Notes: generated from the sequence alone by a model not told the origin. A stretch of 64,000 bases of DNA from Incurvaria masculella (GCA_946894095.1 OX335665.1:3358001-3422000); one strand, 5' to 3'. Shown: positions 43,201 to 53,314, numbered from the stretch's first letter. Translations and numbers: made by a program.

Positions 43201-45075
43201 GAATCAGAACCACGGCCAGCCTCAACGGTTTAAAACGGCTAACCGCGCTCAGAGTGCCTTCACCCAGCGTATCGAACCGCAAGGTATCGCGCCACCGGGC
43301 TACAGAGGCTGACATAATGTGAACATGTAAAGTGGTACCTTATTTTTATGATGACCGGTCTGATATATTCGCTCGTGTCGTCACATTTTGTAATTAACAT
43401 CAAGGTTAAATAAAAATAAAAACCGATTCCCACTAGTCAAACCCGCTCGCTCCGTCCATTTTTAAGGGTTCCGTACCCAATGGGTGCCAACGGAACCCTA
43501 TTACTAAGCCTCCGCTGTCCGTCCGTCCATCCGTCAGTCACAGGGCTGTATCTCATAAACCGTAATAGGTAAGGAGCTGAAATATTCACAAAGTGTGTAT
43601 TAATTTTGCCGCTGTGACAACAAATAGGTCTAATTTAAAAATAATAAAAAGTAGATACTAAAAACGGGATTTTTATGTGTGATATCTTCTACTATGGTAC
43701 GGAACCCTTCGTGTGCGAGTCTGACTCGCACTTGACCGGATTTTTATGTGTTTCTATAAAGCAACTTATTAGTGACATCGTGAAAATGAGTAGCTCTCAC
43801 TACAAACAACGTGTTGTTGTCCAAACCTCACACGTCTTTTCCTCGTTCATCGTGTTAGTTTCTGGCGAAAAAAAAAAGATTCCGACCAATTGAGAACCTC
43901 CTCCTTTTTTTAAGTCGGTTAAAAAGGTATTGAACTGGATGGAAAACAAAACATTGTCATTGCCGCTTCGACCTTTGTTCAATTCGATGTTCATTTAACA
44001 CGTTAGGTTCATTTTTCCACTTCCTTGGTGGTAACCTAGTAAGTAAGGAAGGGGACATACAGTTTCACACGTTGAATCCGAACCACGGCCGGCATCAACG
44101 ATTAAAAAATGGTCACCCATCCATTGATGATTCACCCATCTGAGCGGCTCGTAGCCTAGTGGCGCGGGGACTGGCCTAAAGTACGAGAGGTCTGGGTTCA
44201 ATTACGACATGCACCACTTTCTTTCTCTTTCCGAGTTCGATAAGGGCATTTACGTCACGAATGCGAGCTGCTCCATGGTTCGGAACCCATGTAAAACTGT
44301 AGGTCCCCTTCCCCTACTAGGTAGGTACCAACGCATCGGATGAAAAGATGGTCGAAGCGGCAATGAAAAATTGTCTGTGTTTTCCATCCAGTTCAATGTA
44401 GCCGTGCTCATAAAGGGAAGGTCCTGGAATGGCACCTAATTACTTCGGGAATGTGGTGTATTGGGCTAATATCATAACGGTAGTTGTGTGGTATCAGCGT
44501 ATAAAAATCGTATCGTATAAAAAAAACCGCCCTAGTGCGAGTCGGACTCGCACACGAAGGGTTCAAAAGATTTAGCTCAAAAATCACGTTTTTTGTGTGG
44601 GGGGGTAATTTTTATTATTTTTGAATTTTACCTATTTTTTGTTATAGCGGCAAAATAAATACACACTCTTTGAAAATTTCAGCTTTCTATCTATTACGGT
44701 TACTGAGATACAGCCCTGTGACAGACGGACGGACGGACGGACGGACGGACGGAAGGACGGACGGACAGCGGAGGCTTAGTAATAGGGTTCCGTTTTTACC
44801 CTTTGGGTACGGAACCCTACAAAAAAGGCAATCGAATCGCAAGGCGTCGAGTGATTGGGCTACCGAGGCTGTGCTATCGAAGAGCTCCCCATTCCCGGAA
44901 CACTCACGAAGTTCCACGTGGTGATGAAGCGATACTTGTACAGGCCGAAGTGCTTAATGAGCTCGTGGTTGTACTGGTCGTAGTCGGTCAGCTCTGCGCG
45001 GCCGATCACGACGCAGAAGCCGAGAATAGTGGCGAGGTACGCGCAGACACGCACGTACCAAGCCAAGCAGCTCAT
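37050..45075 (-). CDS. AIG1/ADTRP (FAR-17a) family membrane hydrolase, gene B
   Basis: Four coding exons: 44908-45075, 40718-40861, 37801-38021 and 37050-37236 (720 nt, 239 aa). All introns are GT-AG with phases 0, 0, 2, as in gene A. The predicted catalytic pair is Thr52 (RFITTWN) and His139 (NHAIHTAIVP). Other family marks are LYAVNRELIFP (about 113-123), EVLLQPR and KYLYPFIELLSP (about 188-199). Hydrophobic spans are as in gene A; the two proteins are about half identical over exon 3. The C-terminus is PEKIR, so the KKxx signal of gene A is absent. The start lies four bases after an acceptor (CCACTTGCAG|AACG), implying an upstream non-coding exon. Tandem paralogue about 23 kb upstream of gene A on the same strand. 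Confidence 0.9.
37318..37397 (-). pseudogene. decayed partial duplicate of gene B exon 4
   Basis: The minus strand reads YGTYLYPLVELISAVTYVVF then a stop, matching GKYLYPFIELLSPVTFVVFC of exon 4. The Cys codon TGC has become TGA. It lies in the intron about 80 bp upstream of exon 4 and is cut off by a SINE. Confidence 0.8.
37400..37590 (-). repeat. SINE fragment, internally deleted
   Basis: Body piece GTACGGCTACATTTAACTGG followed by head sequence (CTAAAGCAAGTCCTC...). It adjoins the exon 4 relic. Confidence 0.55.
37801..38021 (-). CDS. gene B, coding exon 3
   Basis: 221 nt, identical in length to gene A exon 3. LVASVFWGLY at the start, catalytic His139 in NHAIHTAIVP. Acceptor TGTCGCAG, donor GTGAGT, phase 2. 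Confidence 0.92.
38332..38736 (+). mobile_element. tRNA-headed SINE, full length
   Basis: About 405 bp. A box TAGCCTAGTGG, B box GGTTCAATACC, shared body, tail CCATCCATGTCAGGTCGC, poly(A). Best reference copy of the first head type; inside gene B intron 2. Confidence 0.85.
38737..39296. other. gene B intron 2, nothing recognised
   Basis: A 77-codon frame at 38741-38974 has no recognisable domain. Confidence 0.4.
39297..39455. mobile_element. MITE family C, copy 2
   Basis: GGTTTTCACCAATTGCCGAC at the left. The right end is decayed. The interior matches 57066-57227 in part. Confidence 0.6.
39875..40014. mobile_element. short inverted-repeat element
   Basis: Arms ACGTTGGAAGGAGACAATCG (39879 onward) and its near-complement ending at about 40013, 27 bases long with two mismatches, around an 80-bp loop. 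No second copy seen. Confidence 0.7.
40490..40640 (+). repeat. family H repeat fragment
   Basis: GCTTGCAACCACTTTGCACA...GACCGACATATTTA...GAGTTGGTCTCTAA...GTGGACCCAG, diverged from the copy at 45480-45620. Confidence 0.5.
40718..40861 (-). CDS. gene B, coding exon 2
   Basis: Forty-eight codons from ILLSAHALLALCCEF to VVFPVSL. Acceptor ACTTTTCAG, donor GTAAGT, phase 0. Confidence 0.88.
40913..41858 (-). mobile_element. tRNA-headed SINE split by LINE ends
   Basis: Tail part 40913-40970 (poly-T to CCGTTATGATATT) and the rest at 41508-41858, starting TATTAGCCCAATACACC, join exactly in intact copies. The head at the right has B box GGTTCAAATCC (minus strand) and A box TGGTCTAGGGG. ATATT at both borders may be the target duplication. 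Confidence 0.75.
40971..41507. mobile_element. LINE 3'-end segments inside a SINE
   Basis: 40971-41275 on the minus strand reads AGTTTCTTGCCAGTTCTTC and ends GAATAAACAATAAAC, a LINE 3' UTR also seen at 54874-54975. 41290-41507 on the plus strand matches the LINE 3' end near 2500-2800 (AAGGACCTTGAAGCGATGC). Two fragments in opposite orientation suggest a twin-priming event or two insertions. Confidence 0.5.
42137..42474 (-). repeat. family A hairpin repeat, copy 4
   Basis: Full-length minus copy with an expanded ACGG run at 42371-42421. Confidence 0.8.
42475..43029. other. no gene recognised
   Basis: Text at 42050-42110 (TTGGTGGCGGAGCTCTGGCG side) and 42495-42570 (ATCCAGGAGTTTGATTTCAATCG) is inversely repeated around the family A copy: CTGGATCTCTTGACTCTAG versus CTAGAGATCCAGG. 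The family A element therefore sits inside a larger palindrome. Confidence 0.45.
43030..43314 (-). mobile_element. 5S-headed SINE, diverged
   Basis: Body from ACACACTTCATGGGAATTAG to a head ending CACCGGGCTACAGAGGC. The 5S-like core has a deletion. Confidence 0.65.
43459..43746 (+). repeat. family A hairpin repeat, copy 5
   Basis: Full-length plus copy, GGGTTCCGTACCCAATGGG to GACTCGCACTTGACCGG. Confidence 0.8.
43926..44122 (-). repeat. 5S-headed SINE, 5' part
   Basis: Body from ATTGAACTGGATGG and head to GGTCACCCATCC. Stops there, next to a plus-strand SINE. Confidence 0.6.
44142..44497 (+). mobile_element. tRNA-headed SINE, nearly full
   Basis: A box TAGCCTAGTGG, B box GGTTCAATTAC, body, ends near GTTGTGTGGTATCAG. 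The poly(A) is lost. Confidence 0.8.
44520..44825 (-). repeat. family A hairpin repeat, copy 6
   Basis: Full-length minus copy with an ACGG run at 44723-44767. Followed by a 40-bp 5S-SINE head scrap (44832-44872). Confidence 0.8.
44908..45075 (-). CDS. gene B, coding exon 1
   Basis: Residues 1-56 (MSCLAWYVRV to ITTWNF) with the first membrane span and Thr52. Donor GTGAGT, phase 0. Confidence 0.88.
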
Positions 45076-45099
45076 CGTTCTGCAAGTGGACACGTCCAA

Positions 45100-45235
45100 G
45101 TGGTTAGGTTATGTAAGGTTAGGTTAGGTTAGGTTAGGTCTAGGCCTAACCTACCCAAACTCTAGGGCTGAACACGTCCAAGTGGTTAGGTTAGGTTATG
45201 TAAGGTTAGTAGAGGTTAGGTTAGGTTAGGTTAGG
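45100..45235. repeat. TTAGG runs with local duplication
   Basis: Two short runs of TTAGG units (45110-45138 and 45185-45235). CACGTCCAAGTGGTTAGGTT is present at 45091 and again at 45173. TTAGG is the usual insect telomere unit. They lie just upstream of gene B coding exon 1. Confidence 0.7.
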
Positions 45236-45307
45236 CATCTCTAGGCATCTGGTAAGCCTAATCATGTCCAAGTTGTTAGGCTTACCAGGCCTTAGACCTA
45301 GTTATGC

Positions 45308-45620
45308 AACAAGAACCAGTCGGTTTCGTAATTAAATACTTAAATATAGCTAAAGTTAGATCTGTAACCTCGTATGAAATGCAAGAAAAGATTTGATCAA
45401 TTTTGGTATAACTAAGCAAGTATGTACTGATACTTTCACGCTTCGTTATTTGCAGCCATTTACCTTATCATTTTTTTTTTGGTCACGATTATCTAGGTAA
45501 CGCAACCACTTGGGGCAGGCAGACACATTTAGCTTCGGAGGGTTGGTCTTTATCCTGTGAACCCAGTTTCAGCCATTTTCGTTATCGTTACCATTTTTGT
45601 CGCGACCTCCTAGTCTATAA
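45308..45620 (+). repeat. family H repeat, longest copy
   Basis: Collinear with 26095-26347 and extends further to GTTACCATTTTTGTCGCGAC. Non-coding. Confidence 0.65.
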
Positions 45621-46711
45621 GGGGTTCTAGCCAAATTGAAAAAGAATTCCACGACATCTCACCATGAGTGGAGAGGGGAAAAATCACCAATACTTGGGCC
45701 TTCAGTATATATTTGATATATTAAGTACCCGTGATATTATTCTGTGCTGTTAAAAAAATACTTGGAAACGACTGGGTTGTTAAAACGGGCTTGGAACAGG
45801 TTTTAAAAAACATATTATGGAACATGTGTTAATAATAGTTTTTAATGTAGGTTAGATAAGACTTATTGTAAAAATTTTTGAATTATCATAATTATGGTAC
45901 CGTTTGAAATATAAATTTAAAATATGTACAATATGCATAGAATAGTAAAAAGACGTACTTTTGCACGATTTTTTTGGAGCAAGAAGTATGGATAACTTAA
46001 TAAATATAAATAGACAAATAAAATTATGTTTGAATATTCTTGACATGGTCTTAAACATTAAATAATGGGAAATTATGGTTCATGTATGTTAATACTGTAT
46101 GTATATATTTTTATTTTATTTGCTTTATTCTTTTCTTTATTGCCATTGTGTACCTACCTACAGATATTTTAGATTGTCTCTCCTCATCACCCCAAAGGTT
46201 GACTGGAAGAAATCACTCCTAGTGATAAGTCCGCCTTTGTGCAATTTTGTTGTTATTTCGAATTGTTTTTGTAATTGTACTTGTTTTTTATTGCACAATA
46301 AAGAATTTATTCATTCATTCATTCAAAAAGTATCATATATAAATCTAAAGAAAATAGTTAATCGTTTGATATATTATTATTTCATTTTCCTATTATTACT
46401 AAACTTGGATTATTCGTCTTTAATATTGTAAAATTATCGTACCCTGCTTACTGTTTGAACTAATGTACAAATGTGTACCAAAAAATATCCGTTATGGCTG
46501 GTCCTCTAGCAAAAGCCAGCTTAGCTGAGGACAGGCTGCATATCTGTACTGGTTCTAACTTTATTTATGCATGATTTGTTTCTCAAGTGTTTAATTTCTC
46601 AAGTGCTCTTGGATTTAAATGACCTATGTACGATTGCCGGGGTTAAATTGGTTGACTATAAAATGACCCGAGTACACTCTAGCCTACGATAACTTTTTAC
46701 AGCTAAAAGTA
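45621..46711. other. AT-rich, no gene recognised
   Basis: A plus-strand LINE-like 3' end may finish at about 46325 (TTGCACAATAAAGAATTTATTC then ATTC repeats). No coding frame is convincing. Confidence 0.4.
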
Positions 46712-47505
46712 TATTTTATGGAACCTGACATGGATGGCTAATACCACACAACTACAATTATGATGTTCGTCCAATACACCACATTCCTGAACGAATTAGG
46801 TGCCATGCCAGGACCTTCCCTTTATGAACACGGCTACATTGAACTTGATGGGAAACACGGACAAATTTTCATTGCCGCTTCGACCATCCAATGACGTTTC
46901 ATCCAATGATACCAACCCAGACCACCTTTTGGTTTTATGTGACTGGACATGGATGGCTAATACCACACCTTCTGTCATGGTATTAGCCCAACACACCACA
47001 TGGTAACTAGGTGCCATGCCAGGACCTTCCTTATATTGCACGGCTACATTGAACTGGATGGAAAACACGGACAATTTTCATTGCCGTTCCGACCATCGTT
47101 CATCCAATGCGATGGTACCAACCCGGGCGGGATAAACCCTACCACCTAGTAAGTAAGGAAGGGGACCTACAGTTTAACGTGGAATGCGAACCACGGCCAG
47201 CCTCTCTCAACGGTCGAATGGTCACCCATCCAAGACCAGACCGGACCCAGCGTTGCTTAACTTCGGAGAGCGATCGCCGAAGTGTCGCGCCACTGGGCCA
47301 TTGAGGCTGACAAAGGGGTAGCAGGGTAATAGGGGAAGGGGACCTACAGTTTCACATGGGTTCCGAACCATGGAAAAGCTCGCATACGTAACGAATTGCA
47401 CATATTCAACTCAGAAAGAGAAATAAAGTGATGAACGGGGCGGGGATTAGAACCCGGACCTCTCGCATGAAAGGCAAGTCCTCTAGCCCCTAAACCACGA
47501 GCTGT
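46712..47505 (-). mobile_element. tRNA-headed SINE split by a 5S-headed SINE
   Basis: Tail and body 46712-46926, then head part 47316-47505 (GGACCTACAGTTTCACATGG to the A box). The two parts are contiguous in intact copies such as 41508-41858. Confidence 0.75.
46927..47312 (-). mobile_element. 5S-headed SINE, full length, nested
   Basis: Nearly identical to the copy at 6572-6969, including CCGAAGTTAAGCAACGC and TTGGATGGGTGACC. Inserted in the older tRNA-headed SINE. Confidence 0.85.
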
Positions 47506-48343
47506 ACAAACGTAAATGAATAAATACATTAATAATGTAGTCACGGTTGGATTGAGACGGTACTAGGACGATGCGGTCGTGTGCAGGCAAGTGCATCGGA
47601 AACCCGTCATTATATTTCTCATCTATCAATAACGTTTGCCTTGAAAACTAACTAGTTTTTTTTGTATCATAACAGGCTCGAGTTATTCACCTATTCATAT
47701 ACAATGCTATTTCAAGTATTCGTAATTCTGGAGGTTTCTTTTGGCTTTAACATGAGCAGTTTTTTTTCGTGACCATAAATATGACTCAAACTAGTAGACG
47801 AGTGATCAGGGGCCATACCGGGCTATTTTTTATTCGCAATTTTGAGTTCGAGCAAAGCTGACGAGCGGCCATTTTTAACCGACTTCAATAAAGGATGAGG
47901 TTCTCAATCGTCTGTATGTTTTTTTTTTGCTGTTTTTTAAGTTTGTTACCTCATAACTTTTGCGTGCGTGAACCGATTTTGAAGATTATTTTTTTATTTG
48001 AACTTCTAGTAGTAGATATTAGTAGTAAATATTTGGGTGTTTCTTATTCAATCTTGCATTAGCTTTTTACACCTGAATAAATTAGATCATAATTCCTATT
48101 AATTTAGAATAAGATGTCATTATCGTAAGAGTTTGCTCCTCACCAATGTATATAATCTTCTTATAATAAAGTTCTTTGTGAGCTGTAGTAATCGATCAAT
48201 CACTGTAAACTAGTTTGTAAGTATCGATGGAAAAAAAATACAATGACCAACCCGACGACGTTCCTTCGCCAGAAGTAATCGAACCGACAGGAAAGAAAAG
48301 ATGAATCCGAGTGTGTAATAGATATCTAATGGAGGAAACGAAT
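47506..48343. other. intergenic; one old repeat fragment
   Basis: 47877-47935 reads AACCGACTTCAATAAAGGATGAGGTTCTCAATCG, with a reverse fragment at 43875-43922. No gene. Confidence 0.4.
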
Positions 48344-48671
48344 GCTGAGATAAATAGTCGTAACAAAAACTAAGAGCCCGTTGCACGAAGAAACGACTGA
48401 GTTAATCAATGTTCAAACACGTCACTTTTAGTGAACCGCATAGAGTTCCTTCCATACTGTCCACCCAACGTGACGTGTTTGATCGTACGTTGACATTGAT
48501 TTTGATTTTTTGTCCTTTCGTGCACTCGGCCCTAAGACTAATGAAAAGTAGTACTTTGTGACGTCATTTCGACACACTTTGTATGGACGAAATGTCAAAG
48601 TAATGCAAAGTGACGTCACAAAGTACTACTTTTCGTTAGCATTAGTTTTTGTTACGACTATTTATCTCAGC
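48344..48671. mobile_element. near-perfect palindrome element, interrupted
   Basis: Outer arms GCTGAGATAAATAGTCGTAA and complement; interior AGTAGTACTTTGTGACGTCA and complement. The intact copy is at 61873-62040. Confidence 0.85.
48374..48532. mobile_element. MITE with TAA duplication, nested
   Basis: 159 bp. Ends GAGCCCGTTGCACGAA and TTTCGTGCACTCGGCCC, with TAA on both sides. A 3-bp TWA duplication fits PIF/Harbinger-type elements. Relative at 53157-53314. Confidence 0.75.
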
Positions 48672-48989
48672 CTAAGAAACTGAAACTGAGACTATAATAA
48701 ATTTAATTTATTTTAATTTAAATGAATAACAATCCAGTTTCTCTGCTTCTAGAAAATTTGTTTAATACGAAATGAATCGTTTTTAACTAAATTAACATCG
48801 TTGACATGCGAGATTTCCGTCTACATACCAGAATAATAAGGTCAGCCTATAAATCCGATAATAATTTTCACAATTCACACAACTTGATCCGAGGGTCAGC
48901 CGCTAAACACTGAGCTTGTTGCCCTCAGTGCGTGACAACTACTATGTTACGGGATTCACACGTTGTATCGAGACGGATATAGTATACAT

Positions 48990-49200
48990 ACAGTCAGCCA
49001 AAAGTAAATGGATACACTTCCGGTTAGACATAAAAATAAATCGTGTTTAAATACAACCTCTGATTCAATTTTGTTAGGGTTTTGTTTATTCAGTAGCTAG
49101 TAGATATCCTCAACTATGTTTGAATAATTGTATCCAAAAGTCAAAGTATTTCGATTGTTAATCTTTTCATTCAACCAGATGTGTATCCTAAACTCTTTGT
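48990..49200. mobile_element. MITE family T, copy 1
   Basis: Starts ACAGTCAGCCAAAAGTAAATGG, with the inverted partner GTGTATCCTAAACTCTTT at the end. The ends resemble Tc1/mariner termini. Second copy at 51400-51620. Confidence 0.65.
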
Positions 49201-49607
49201 TCGACTCTACATTAATAAGAGGCTTTTGAAAGGACAATTCCCATTTTAAAAGCGTAGCTGAAGATTAGAAATAGAAATCGTTTATTGAGAAAACATATTT
49301 AAAATATTTATATTATTTTCCCTACACTTCTAGATTAAGTAGACTGTTCCCAAAAATGCCTCAATTGTTGGAATCACAAATTAATATGAACATTTATGAT
49401 GTGAATGTTTAATTGCAGGAAGATTACATAAAAAGGTTTGCTAAATAAATTGTGTTTTGATTTCCGATTCCGCCACACGAACCGCGATAACGCTACTCTC
49501 CAACAGTTGTCGCTGAAATCAATCTGTTTTTATTAGCTTTTTTGACATAATGAATATACTCTGAAGAAAATATTGGTTAATGTACATAACTTGAACAATA
49601 TTTACAG

Positions 49608-49774
49608 AATTTGAATTTCAGCGACATCTACATTTGAAGCATTGTAATTAGATTTTGAAAATAATCTGCAAAAGTATTGGTCGTGACATTCGTCGGAAGC
49701 AAAACCACTTTTTCAGATTATTTTCAAAATCTGATTACAATGCTTCAAATGTAGATGTCGCTGAAACTCAAATT
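49608..49774. mobile_element. foldback element with 65-bp arms
   Basis: The left arm AATTTGAATTTCAGCGACAT... and the right arm are almost exact complements, enclosing a loop of about 35 bases (GTATTGGTCGTGACATTCG). Confidence 0.8.
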
Positions 49775-50507
49775 AATGAGATAACATAAAATTATCAATA
49801 TTTAAATAATCACCGATTTCTTAGTAAAGTATAGTATAGTTCAGAAATAAAGAGAACGTTTTCATTATTTACCCATACGGAGCAGGCAAAATACATTAGA
49901 ACAGATGTGATGTTCCAAATTGATATCCATAGTTTCCCGTCTTCAGAAAATCTGAAGAATATCAATTATTATATGATAAAATACAACCAAATGGACTAAG
50001 CTTGTTTCATAGAGGTTTACACCGCTTTTTTCGCCCATACAGGAATGGGCAATGCCCTTCCATAAAACAAATAGATCAGACGAAAAAAGTATTTTTTCAT
50101 AATTCACCCATATGCTCACCCCGGGCGTAGTTTAACAGTATGTAGTATATTTCATTTTGTTAAACTTAGGTAGTCAAATTACGCTAAGTTACGTCACAAA
50201 CGGATTGATCCGCGGATTAGATCAACTCAATAAAGAAGAACTCGCAAAGAAACTTCACTGGTCGATAGATTTTTTCTCTCCACAATAATGAAATACTGAC
50301 ATAGATCTTAATGCTACTGCCAAATATGTTTTGATAGAACAACTTAAGATATAGAACAAATAACAAAAGAACCAGCCACTTTCAGTGGAAATGGATTAGA
50401 AAAAATATATAATATTATAACTGCAAAAAAAATACACGTAAATTCAAATCGCATCAAAATCGGGTATGTGGTTGCCAAGTAATAAGCAGAAATACAGACA
50501 GAATTCG
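49775..50507. other. no gene recognised
   Basis: Includes a LINE-end scrap at 50195-50270 (TTGATCCGCGGATTAGATCA, AACTTCACTGGTC). Confidence 0.4.
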
Positions 50508-50632
50508 TACAGCTCATGGTGTAGGGGCTAGAGGAATTGCCTTTCATGCGAGAGGTTATGGGTTCAAATCCTCGCATCGGTCATGCCCCACTTTCTTACA
50601 CTTTCCGTGTTGGATAAGTACCGTCTTCAGTG
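50508..50632 (+). repeat. tRNA-headed SINE, head only
   Basis: A box TGGTGTAGGGG and B box GGTTCAAATCC, then AAGTACCGTC where it breaks off. Confidence 0.65.
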
Positions 50633-50942
50633 AAGCAAGGATTTTTTATTAAAGAAATAACTTTGTAAAAAGAACAACTTTACAAATATAGTGAACGTTT
50701 TTATATCTTTCTTCATAAATGAATGTGCCCTTGCTTTACAGACGACATACATATTACAATCGTTGTAATTTACCTACCGAAAACCGATAAGTATACTTTA
50801 TTCAATGCAATCTACACTTTATTTATTTTCTGCTTTTTCGCCTCTGCTTGTCGACACATCATGCTGATTTGACCTTAGGAACGGCTAGAAGCATACAATT
50901 TTAACCTAACCTGTTATTTAACTTCGACGGTGAGGTTATCAG

Positions 50943-51328
50943 TTAAGGTCGGCCCGTAAGCATCAGAAAATTTCGCCTCCCATACAAACGTAGTTTACTA
51001 ATAATTTGAAAACCACTATTCCAACTTACTTGATATTTGGTATATATTATTAGGTTATAAATATCTGTGTCTGCATGTCTTTGTTTTTTCGGTAAAAGTA
51101 TTCTGTGTCAAACCACAGACAAAACAAAATTCGTATGAAGATTTTCTTTTTGCTTTCATTTCATTCGGTTTGGATTTTTCAAAAAAACAAAAGCATGCAG
51201 ACACAGATATTTGTTACCTGATATTAAATATTAAATATTAATTTAATTGAAATAGTGGTTTTCAAATTATTAGTAAACTACGTTTGTATGGGAGGCGAAA
51301 TTTTATGATGCTTACGGGCCGACCTTAA
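50943..51328. mobile_element. TTAA-flanked palindrome element
   Basis: 386 bp with TTAA at both ends. Arms GGTCGGCCCGTAAGCATCA and complement, continuing through CTCCCATACAAACGTAGTTT. A broken relative is at 55655-55786. Confidence 0.8.
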
Positions 51329-51399
51329 TATGTGGCGATCAATATAATCAGCAGTAGATGAAAAAGGCCCTAAATCTTTTATCAGCTCTGTTATAGATG

Positions 51400-51620
51400 T
51401 ACAGTCAACCAAAGGTTAAAGGATACACTTCCGGTTAAACGCAACATGAATGGCGTTTAAATACTCTGATTCAATCTTGTTAGGGTTTTGATTACTCAGT
51501 AGCTAGTAGACATCCTCAACTATGTTTGTATCTAAACTCAACACTATAATTGTTTCCAAAAGTCAAAGTATTTCGACTGTTCATCTTTTCATTCAACCGG
51601 ATGTGTATCCTAAACTCTAG
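51400..51620. mobile_element. MITE family T, copy 2
   Basis: TACAGTCAACCAAAGGTTAAAGG to GTGTATCCTAAACTCTAG, collinear with 48990-49200. Confidence 0.65.
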
Positions 51621-51737
51621 AGTGTATGGTCCCAAATACCATGTAAAGCGCTGTACAAATCTGAGTTCCTAACAATGAATGTATAATCTTAAGTACCGTT
51701 TTAGTAGGGGGCATTTATTACGAGAGGAGGGACTGGA

Positions 51738-51786
51738 ATACCACACCCACTGTGTGGTATTAGCCATCCATGTCCAGTCAAATAAA
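51738..51786 (+). repeat. SINE tail scrap
   Basis: Last about 45 bases of a SINE: GGTATTAGCCATCCATGTCC and an A-rich end. Confidence 0.55.
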
Positions 51787-52043
51787 AAGTGATATGCTAG
51801 AATAAAATACATTTTTAACTTTTCCGGTAATGGCGCCATCTAGACACCGTTGAAGATCAAGCGATCGTAAAAGACGCACAGAAACAATCTGAACCCTGCC
51901 ATCTAGTGAGTGAGGAAGGTAATTTTATGGTGATATCTGAACCCTGCCATCTAGTGATTGAGAAAAGTAATTTTATGGTGATTCTAAACGCTCGTCGGAA
52001 CTACAACTGCCGCTAGATGGTGCATTTTATTAAAAGTTGTTTT

Positions 52044-52240
52044 TAGGGTTCCGTAGCCAAAGGTTGCCAACGGAACCCTATTACTAAGCCTCCGCTGTCC
52101 GTCGAAATAGGTAAAATTTAAAAATAATAAAAATTATAGGGGGGCCCCCATACTAAAAACGTGATTTTTGAGTTAAATATTGTAGGATGGTACGGAGCCG
52201 TTTGTGTGCGAGTTCGACTCGCACTTGGTCGGATTTTTTA
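52044..52240 (+). repeat. family A, internally deleted copy
   Basis: Both ends are present, but about 100 bp after CCGCTGTCCGTCG, including the microsatellite, are missing. Confidence 0.75.
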
Positions 52241-52296
52241 ATAAACTACCATGTTAAAACCAGGAATGTGATATGTATGTGTGAACCATAGGTTCA

Positions 52297-52420
52297 CCTA
52301 AAGCGGTGGTACATGGATTGCGAACCGTGGAATACCTCACATTCACACAGAAAAAGAAAGAAAATGTTTCATGACTTGAACCCTATAGCGTCTAGAATAA
52401 AGGCGAGTCCTCTAGGTCTG
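52297..52420 (-). repeat. SINE head fragment
   Basis: Decayed head and start of body, next to a full SINE in the other orientation. Confidence 0.45.
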
Positions 52421-52428
52421 ATTGAATT

Positions 52429-52834
52429 GAGCGGCTCGTAGCCTAGTGGCGCGGGGACTGGCCTAGCGTACCAGACGTCTGGGTTCAGTTCTTCGCCCCG
52501 ACATGCAACACTTTCTTTGTCTTTCTGAGTTCGATAAGTGCATTTCCTCACGAATGCGAGCTGCTCCATGATTTGGAATCCATGTAAAACTGTAGGTCCC
52601 CTTCCCCTACTAGGTGGTAGGGTTTAAGCCCGCCTGGATTGGTACCATCGCATTGGATGAAAATATGGTCGAAGCGGCAATGAAAAATTGTCCGTGTTTT
52701 CCATCCAGTTCAATCAATCCGTGCTCATAAAGGGAAGGTCCTGCCATGGCACCTAATCCCTTCGGGAATGTGGTGTATTGGGCTATGATCATAACGGTAG
52801 TTGTGTGTCCATGTCAGGTTGCATTAAAAAAAAA
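52429..52834 (+). mobile_element. tRNA-headed SINE, full length
   Basis: A box TAGCCTAGTGG, B box GGTTCAGTTCT (decayed), body, tail TCCATGTCAGGTTGC and poly(A) to 52834. Confidence 0.85.
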
Positions 52835-53156
52835 TCGAATACGGCAGCGCCTGCTAAAAATAAAAATTGTTTTACCACATTTCTCCTACTACAGTTGCAG
52901 TTCCTCACAGCCAACATACCTTCATATCACATGCATATTATGTTTTATGTACCATTTTTATTTATTTCGTTTGCATTGAACCACTTTATAATTATACCCA
53001 TTTAAAAACCATTTTTAGCAGTAGGAAGAATTTCATTATAATTTATGAGATTATATTAAATATATAATAAATATTCAAATTAAAAATAAAATCTATCTTG
53101 CTATTTTTCCGGCAATTGTTATGTGTTAAGTGTTATGCGTCATATCAATCGTTTTA

Positions 53157-53314
53157 GGGCCGAGTGCACAAAAGGACAAAAAATCAAAATCAACGACAAC
53201 TTATGATTAACACGTCACTTTGTTTGGACACTATGAAAATAACTCCATGCGGTTCACCAAAAGTGTCGTGTTTAAACATTGATTAACTTAGCCGCGTCTT
53301 TGTGCAATCGGGGC
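53157..53314. mobile_element. MITE with TTA duplication
   Basis: 158 bp flanked by TTA. Ends GGGCCGAGTGCAC and GTGCAATCGGGGC. Relative of 48374-48532 in the opposite orientation. Confidence 0.7.
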
